DNA of 64,000 bases from positions 62,001-126,000 of the forward strand of contig MU626261.1 in NCBI GenBank assembly GCA_025603075.1, given 5' to 3'. The DNA is from Neoconidiobolus thromboides FSU 785. Taxonomy: Eukaryota; Entomophthoromycota; Entomophthoromycetes; Entomophthorales; Neoconidiobolaceae. Shown here piece after piece: positions 57,601 to 64,000 of this stretch (its first letter is position 1; every line of letters starts with the position of its first letter). The position numbers and the translations under genes were made by a program. The notes under the pieces are model-generated. The model saw only the letters and a list, made by a program, of their open reading frames with translations. It ran no database searches and had not been told where the DNA came from.

Positions 57601-60600
57601 TTATATTATCAATAATTCAACAGTTTGAACAAGAAATACCACAAATATTGTTATTGCAGTTAATTGAAGATATTGAATGTAAATCAAAATTAAAATCATT
57701 ATCTGTATTAATTTCCAATTTATTAAAACAATTATCTGAAATTGAAAAAATTAACTTAACACAATGGGAGTTATTACAACAATTATTAAACTTATTTACG
57801 CCTGAATCATTAAAAGTATTAGATAATAATAAAGATCGATATATTAATATGATGACATATTCTTTAGGATTAATTAACTTAAATGAAAATAATCAATCAA
57901 TATGTGAATTAGTGTTAAATAAAATAACACCTCAATTATTTACTAATTTAAGTGTTAATAGTCAATCTAAATTATTAAGATCATTAATGGTAGTTAATTG
58001 TTATGAAGATAATCATTTAGCTTCATTAGCTAAAAAAGTGTTATTAAAATTACCAATAACATATGAATCAGTAGTAGATACATTAAATGAGATTAAATCT
58101 CAAATCACAATCAACGGAAATAATAATAATAAGAAAATCAAACTAAGTGAAATTGAAGGAGATTTAATTAATAATAATAATAATTTATTAACTCGACCAT
58201 TTATGCAAATGACTACTTTATTAGAAGTATTAGATGATCAATTAGAAACTCATCAATTAATTAAATTAATTCCTAATTTATTTTCGTTATTATCTTTGTT
58301 AATTGAATTGCCATCCGATTTAATTCATACCTCAATTAATTATATTTATCAACTATTATTATCTATATTAACAACAATTTTTAATAATAATCAACAATCA
58401 ACAATTAAAATTAATGAAAATTCAACACGTATTGATTTAGTTGTTCAATTATTAAGATTATCTTCCTCCCCACAAGTACATCATCAAGCATTATTATTAG
58501 TGTCAGCTATTGCTACAGTTCATCCAGAAATTGTATTATTACATGTCATGCCAATCTTTACTTTCATGGGAGCCAATGTGTTGCAAAAAGATGACAATTA
58601 TTCTTTCTTTATAATTCAGCAAACATTAGAAAAAATTATACCACCTTTATTAAATAGTTATCGACAGTCAGCTATGGATGAAGAAGATTCTAATTTTGAA
58701 TTAATATATAATTCAAAGCCAGTTATTAAAGTATTTGTTAATGCTTTATTACATATTCCCCAACATCGAAGGGTCAATTTATTTACTACATTAATTAATA
58801 TTATGGGTTCTGAATTTTTATATGTAGTATTAGCTACTATATTAGAGATTTATTCTATTAAATATTGTCATGGACATAAAGAAGAAGCAAACAAATTCAA
58901 AGAATTTTGTTTAGAAATTAGTACTCAATTTAATCCAACAATCCAAGTAAGTGTTATGGCCCAATTATTAAAGAGTTTATTAGATTTACCCAATGAAAAA
59001 GTAGAGAATAAGGATTATTCCAATGTCAGAAATTTATTTCCAATTCAAGAAGCAACGGATAAACAATTAAGACATTATAAATTTTCAATAATGAATTTTA
59101 TCAAATTAAATTTAAATAGTAAATCCTTTTTGTATATGTTGTTAGAAATTGAAGCCAAAAGCAAAGAAGCCAAACAATTGGATGAAAATTATATTAATGT
59201 AGCAGAAAGTTTATTATTAATCGTAGATGATTTAAGAGCTTATTTAGTTGATTATTCAGCTCGAGAAAATGTTAATTTAACAATTAAGAAATTTTTTAAA
59301 TCTTTAGTAGCATTTGAATATGATATATTAAATGACACAATTAATTTATTATCTTATCCTTGTTTAACTTTATTTTTGAAGAAATTGTTAATGCATTCAA
59401 GTTCTACTATTCGATTCCGATCTATGCAATTATTAGAAAGTAAATTGGAAAAGATTCACACTCAATTGGCACTTAATGAAGTTAAAAATTTCCTTGAATT
59501 AGTACCCATTTTGGTTGATTTGATTCAAATGGAACAAGAAATTCAATTAAATAAACAGACTGCTTTTAATTGTTTAGGTCAATATATTATGTGTTTTTCT
59601 AAACATCATAATATTACCGAAAGTAAATTCTTTTCAAAGAATATTCTTCCTTTATTATTGAGCAAAGATGGTCTCAATTCTGAAGATTTAAATATATTTG
59701 CTTCTTCTTGTGTAGTTTTATCTTATATTTGGTAAATTATTGTTATTTGTTTATTTTATTATTTATTAATCTTTTTTTATAGTCAAGAATTAGATAGCAT
59801 CATAATTGAACATATTCCTATTATTATGCCAATATTAATGAAACAAATGAAAGTATCCATTTCAATTTCTACTGATTTCGATAACTCCACTATTTGGATG
59901 GCTCAATTTTTATTATTAGATGCTTTATTTGTTAAATTGGCTAAATTTATGGCCCCATATTTAGAAACAATACTTACTCTTTTAATTGAATTTAAAGTTC
60001 AATTAGATCACATGGAAGAATTAATATTAAAAGATAAAGTATCTTCATTATTAATATTGTTGAATAGAGAAATTGAAGCAAGAGTATTACTTCCAGTAAT
60101 CTTTAAATTATATACAGTTATGATTGAAAAGGGTGTAGAATGTACTACAGCTCTTTTTGAAATTGTATCCAAAGTGATGTTAAATTTATCTGCTGATGAA
60201 GTGGAAAAGTGTTATATATTATTATTTAAATTTTACTTAGAATGTTTTGATTTTAGAGATAGTTATAAAAGTATAGGAGAAGAGGTAAAATTTATTTATT
60301 AATAGAAATTAATTAATAGAATATTAATTTTTTAAATTTTTAGAATATTTTAAAAATTGAAGAAATTATATTACAAGGCTTTTTATTATTAGTTATGAAA
60401 TTAAGAGATGATATGTTTAAACCTATCTTTTTAAAATTAGGAGAATGGGCATGTATTGAATTAAGTAACACTTCTCATGGAAATTCGAGATTAATTACAT
60501 TCTATCATTTAATCTCTTTATTATTATCTAATTTAAAACATATCTTTGCACCTTATTTTATTTATACAATGGATCATGCAATTGATACTTTAGATACATT

Positions 60601-61134
60601 TGAAGTTATAGAAGAGAATAATTTATTATGGAAATATTTGTTAAAATCAATTACACTTTCTTTACAATTTGATACGGAAGGTAAACTTAGTTATTATTTT
60701 TTTAAATACATTTTATTAATTATTTTTTAAATTTAGGTATTTGGACCATGGATACATTTAATAAAATCTTACCTAAATTAGTTAATCAAATGGATAAAGT
60801 CACCTGTTTAACACTCTCTGAAGAATGTTTAATTCCATGTTTTGATTGGTTATGTCAAGCTGTTTCTGGACAAACCAGTTGGAAGAGTTTAAATTCGGCT
60901 ATTTTATTAAAAACACGATCTAAGAATATTAATGTTAAATGTATGGCATTGAAAATATTAAGAGCGTTTTATGTAAGACAAGGTGAAGCTTTCTTACCTT
61001 TCTTACCAGAAACAATTCCTTATTTGGCTGAGGTGATGGAAGATGATGATGACTTAATTGTTAATGCTACAAGAGATTTGATACTTACAATGGAAAGATT
61101 TCATGGGGAATCATTGGACCAATATTTCCGTTAA
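54657..61134 (+). CDS. UTP10: U3 snoRNP/SSU-processome protein Utp10 (HEATR1)
   Basis: Nucleolar t-UTP scaffold that couples rDNA transcription to 18S pre-rRNA processing. Exons 54657-59731, 59783-60284, 60344-60680 and 60737-61134 give 2103 residues (yeast 1769, human 2144). The protein is almost entirely Leu/Ile/Asn-rich helical HEAT-type repeats. Start landmarks: Gln-Leu-rich LQKQLSSIRDPN and FDIGVEGFNSLLGLEPKLKA. The BP28CT-type C-terminal region lies around FHGESLDQYFR with ILPKLVNQMDK upstream. An ATG at 54579 is in frame and would add 26 residues, but MAQKRVNQSILQKQ at 54657 looks like the family start. Codons are strongly AT-rich (TTA, AAT, ATT). Confidence 0.96.
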
Positions 61135-61214
61135 GTAAGAAATTTAGCTTCTTTTTTTACAATAAATAAACAGACAAGGTTTTTATAAATTTATTGAATT
61201 TTTATTATTATTTA

Positions 61215-62365
61215 TTATTTTAAATCATTTAAAGATACTAAATGATGAGGTAATAATAATTCGAAATTTAAGTCCGTATTTTGTATTTTTAAAGTGGGTT
61301 GAATAGGCTTATATGCTATTGCTGTACAATGATCTAAAGAGATATATCGTTCTTCAAATTGAAAATCTAATAAAAAAGGAGTATTTTGTTTTAAAGCATA
61401 ACTTGTATTATACCAAGGTTTATCCTTTTAGTTTGATCTAATTAAAAAATAGATATTAAATGAACAAATAAATAACTTACTAAGTTCTGTTTAGCTGGTT
61501 TCTCATTAAGATTGAAATCAATTTCATTTAATGGTAATTGTAAACCAATTCCAATCCCTTTTAACAAAGCTTCTTTTAAACACCAATATTCCATAAATCG
61601 ATTTAAACTTGTGTAGTGCTTTGATTTCGAGTGATGTTTTATTATCTCATTCCATTCTCTTTTTGAAAACTAAAGATTGATCTTTTAGTATGTATATAAT
61701 TTTTATTCAACAAATTAAGTTAACAAATAACAATAAAATATTAATACTTACTTCTCCTTCAAAATCCGATATAAAATTCATTTCACTGATTTCATTTTGA
61801 ACTAATTTGATTTGCATTACATCCACACCTAAATGGATTCGATATCCTGCTATCAATATTGAATAATCACCGTGATGAGCTATATTAAAACGCAAGTTTA
61901 TTAAGCTTGGATACTCTTTTATTAATTTCTAAAAACCCATCATTTCAATAAGACTATTGTTGTTATTTTTTGAATTCAACTAATATTTACTTCACTAACT
62001 TTAGGTTTCCCATCTTTTGAATATTCAATTTCTATCTTTTTCCATAATTCTAATAACGTCTTGTCATCGCCCTCAACTCTTTTCTTTTTTTCCAATTCTA
62101 ACAATATCATAGATATTAGTTTATATAACATTAATCTCCCAGTTAAAGAGGCTAATTTATCCGATAGATAAACTAAATTAGTAATCTTTTCTCGTTCGTT
62201 AATTGTATTTAATAATCTAATATAAGGTTGTAATTCAGGTTCAGTGATAGGCCATTGGGAATAATTAAAAAGCCATTTAATAATTATCTAGGATAGACGA
62301 TAAATAATTAATTGATTTTAAAGTCAAGCACTTACTTTAGGCTGTTGATTATCAATGAGAGACAT
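61215..62365 (-). CDS. 4'-phosphopantetheinyl transferase (Lys5/Sfp type)
   Basis: Transfers phosphopantetheine from CoA to carrier domains; in fungi this activates the Lys2 aminoadipate reductase and any PKS/NRPS enzymes. Exons 62336-62365, 61991-62287, 61752-61928, 61481-61669 and 61215-61424 give 300 residues, with every intron in phase 0. Family motifs in order: KPKVSEVN-like substrate loop (YSKDGKPK), FNIAHHGDYSILI, LGVDVMQI (the Mg-binding Asp) and WCLKEALLKGIGIGL (W-x-KEA-x-x-K). These leave little doubt about the class. It is convergent with Utp10 (80 bp between stops). Whether it serves Lys2 alone cannot be told from the window. Confidence 0.94.
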
Positions 62366-62527
62366 TCAAAAAGATAAAAAAAGTAAGTTATTTAGAATAG
62401 AAACTCAAAAAAACTCATTTTTAATACCTCATTTTATTTTTGAAAAAAAACTTCTAAATAAAACAAAAAATACTCAAAGATAATAATAATAATATCGAGT
62501 TTTAACAATAACAATAACAATACTATA

Positions 62528-64000
62528 TTATTTTAAACTTCTTTTAGCATACCAATGTAACCCACTACCAAATAGAATAGCTAATAATAAAGACCCAATT
62601 AGAATACCTACAAACCAATAAATCGTATTTTCATCTGGGTTATCATCATCTGTTCTTCCTAATACTTTAACATTCATACCCCAAATACCTAATAATAATA
62701 ATCAATAATTGTTAACATTAATAACTATATAATTTATAATGAAACTAGAATTAAAAAATCAATTGCTTACCAGTAGTTAATAAAAATACAGAAAATATAG
62801 CACCAAGATAAGTTAATACCATAGATTGATCAAAAGTACTATTATTATCTCTTATATATTTTAAAGTTAAAGAATCCATATAATTACTATAACTCCGAGT
62901 TAATATTTTTTCTAAATGAATACAATTCTGCATCATGGAAGTTATATGATCTAAAACGAAGTTAATATAAGAAAATAGATTATCTATTTAAAATGAAACA
63001 CTTACCTTCTACATCCCCAAAGTATAATTGAATACCATTATCAAAATCTTTCTTACTGAGTACTCTTTCGGTCAAACCATGACAAAGATCCAGTTTATGG
63101 GACATTAATTTACTAATCGAAAACACTTGTTGTTTTAATACGTTTAATTGATAAATTGTTTTTTCGGTAAATGCTTTAGAACTATCAATTTCAGGGAGTA
63201 AGATCAAATCTTCTAATTTTTCGGCTTCAAGGATGCACGCTTTTAATAGTGGATCGAGATTGTCAATCACTTGATCTAATATAGCATAGGCTATCCAACC
63301 CGTTGAATTATGATTTTTTGATTTTAATGCTTGTAAGCGTTGTAACACACGTTCACGATGGGGAAGGTAGTTATTACTTACCTATACATTTTATAAAAAA
63401 ATAGCTAAGTTCAAGTATCTTAAGTAAATTAACTAAATCTTACTGTGATTATACCTCTAGTTGTAATAATATTATAAATACTACAACTATTAATTTCCAT
63501 CTCAAAAATACTTTGCTTTTCATTTACACAACTGGTAGTTGATTGATAACTTAAAAAATCATAGTTTTTTAATGTTTCTAAACTTTCTTTGGAATTTTGA
63601 GTATATATTGCTTCCACCGAATTCATATCTAATTGGAATACTTGCTTAATCAAATTTAATTCGGAACTGGTAGGATTAATTAAATCAATCCAGTAACTTT
63701 CTGAATTTAAATAAGTTTTCCAAAGCTCTAAATCCAAACAGGTTAAACTATCTAATGTTCTAATACCTTCTGTAAACGAATAAAACATACATCTTTTTAA
63801 TGAAGTTAATTCTGGTATTTGATATAATTTTTCTTCTTCATAATTTGAACTATGACCTTTTTCTTTTAAATAGCTTTCTAAAGCTTCAAAGTTAATAGTT
63901 GAAGATTCTCGTAAAGTATGAGATTTAGTGGAGTCCGAGGTTTTTGGTGTTTGATAATCTTTGATGATACTAGGTTCACAAAGTGATGAAGTTAAGGTTG
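62528..64000 (-). CDS. CorA/Alr-type Mg2+ transporter (5' end beyond window)
   Basis: Divalent-cation channel of the plasma or vacuolar membrane. Exons visible: 63444-64000 (open), 63006-63381, 62771-62950 and 62528-62688. The cytosolic part has MFYSFTEGIRTLDSL and YWIDLINPTSSELNLIKQVF (fungal CorA pattern), then a long helix bundle with PHRERVLQRLQALKS, TGWIAYAILDQVID and SMMQNCIHLEKILT. Two membrane segments flank the signature GMN: TYLGAIFSVFLLTTG-IWGMNV and WFVGILIGSLLLAILFGSGL. The GMN tripeptide is the selectivity signature. Acidic residues follow in the external loop (DDDNPDEN), as in Alr1/Mnr2. The C-tail is short (YAKRSLK). Confidence 0.94.

Noticed and set aside
1-64000. CRISPR array, prokaryotic operon or virus
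   Set aside because: No regularly spaced repeats, ribosome-binding sites or viral genes; spliceosomal introns and the gene set are plainly eukaryotic.

Overview
The window comes from an AT-rich, intron-containing fungal nuclear genome. Introns are short (mostly 42-60 nt), with GTAAG/GTAATT donors, CTAAC/TACTAAT-like branch sites and TAG acceptors. The gene content (NoxA-type NADPH oxidase, UNC93-like DUF895 transporters, Utp10, a Lys5-type phosphopantetheinyl transferase, a fungal CorA/Alr transporter, small HSF-type regulators, a large RasGEF) is fungal. An early-diverging lineage seems likely, perhaps Entomophthoromycotina/Conidiobolus-like, but this is a guess from composition and content. 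Every exon model below was joined by eye; each complete multi-exon model gives a CDS divisible by three.

Layout. 1-1870 (-): PIAS/Siz-type SUMO E3 ligase, running off the left edge. 4137-5922 (+): NADPH oxidase. 9003-9674 (+) and 16323-17032 (-): two 204-residue HSF-domain proteins facing each other across a repeat-rich block. That block also holds a small secreted basic protein (14110-14559) and an orphan basic protein (14949-15515, -). 18500-28953 (+): a 3379-residue RasGEF with a very long acidic, Ser-rich N-terminus. 32886-34247 (+) and 34460-35815 (-): two intronless UNC93-like transporters, tail to tail. 41211-42291 (-): ribosomal protein eS1. 43588-45861 (+) and 45924-48335 (-): two M3 oligopeptidases, tail to tail. 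48467-49577 (+): SF3b4. 50027-50660 (-): Lsm4. 54657-61134 (+): Utp10/HEATR1. 61215-62365 (-): 4'-phosphopantetheinyl transferase. 62528-64000 (-): CorA-type Mg2+ transporter, running off the right edge.

The gene-poor stretches (about 2-18, 36-40 and 51-54 kb) carry a family of about 103-bp palindromic MITE-like elements (here 'MITE-A', about 17 copies). They also hold one 243-bp inverted-repeat element ('MITE-B'), a 1.5-kb element with nearly identical ~540-bp inverted arms plus decayed relatives, and a third unnamed repeat family ('repeat C'). MITE-A copies sit inside these other repeats, and related unoccupied sites elsewhere in the window fix their ends at TA dinucleotides.

The housekeeping genes on the right (ribosome, SSU processome, spliceosome) are compact, some only 60-130 bp apart. 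The left half is spread out and looks accessory. Three of the paralog pairs are convergent inverted duplicates, which is the most unusual architectural feature. No unambiguous new multi-gene system was found. The best candidates for novelty are the nested palindromic elements with their coding remnants, the HSF pair and its two orphan neighbours, and the modular RasGEF.
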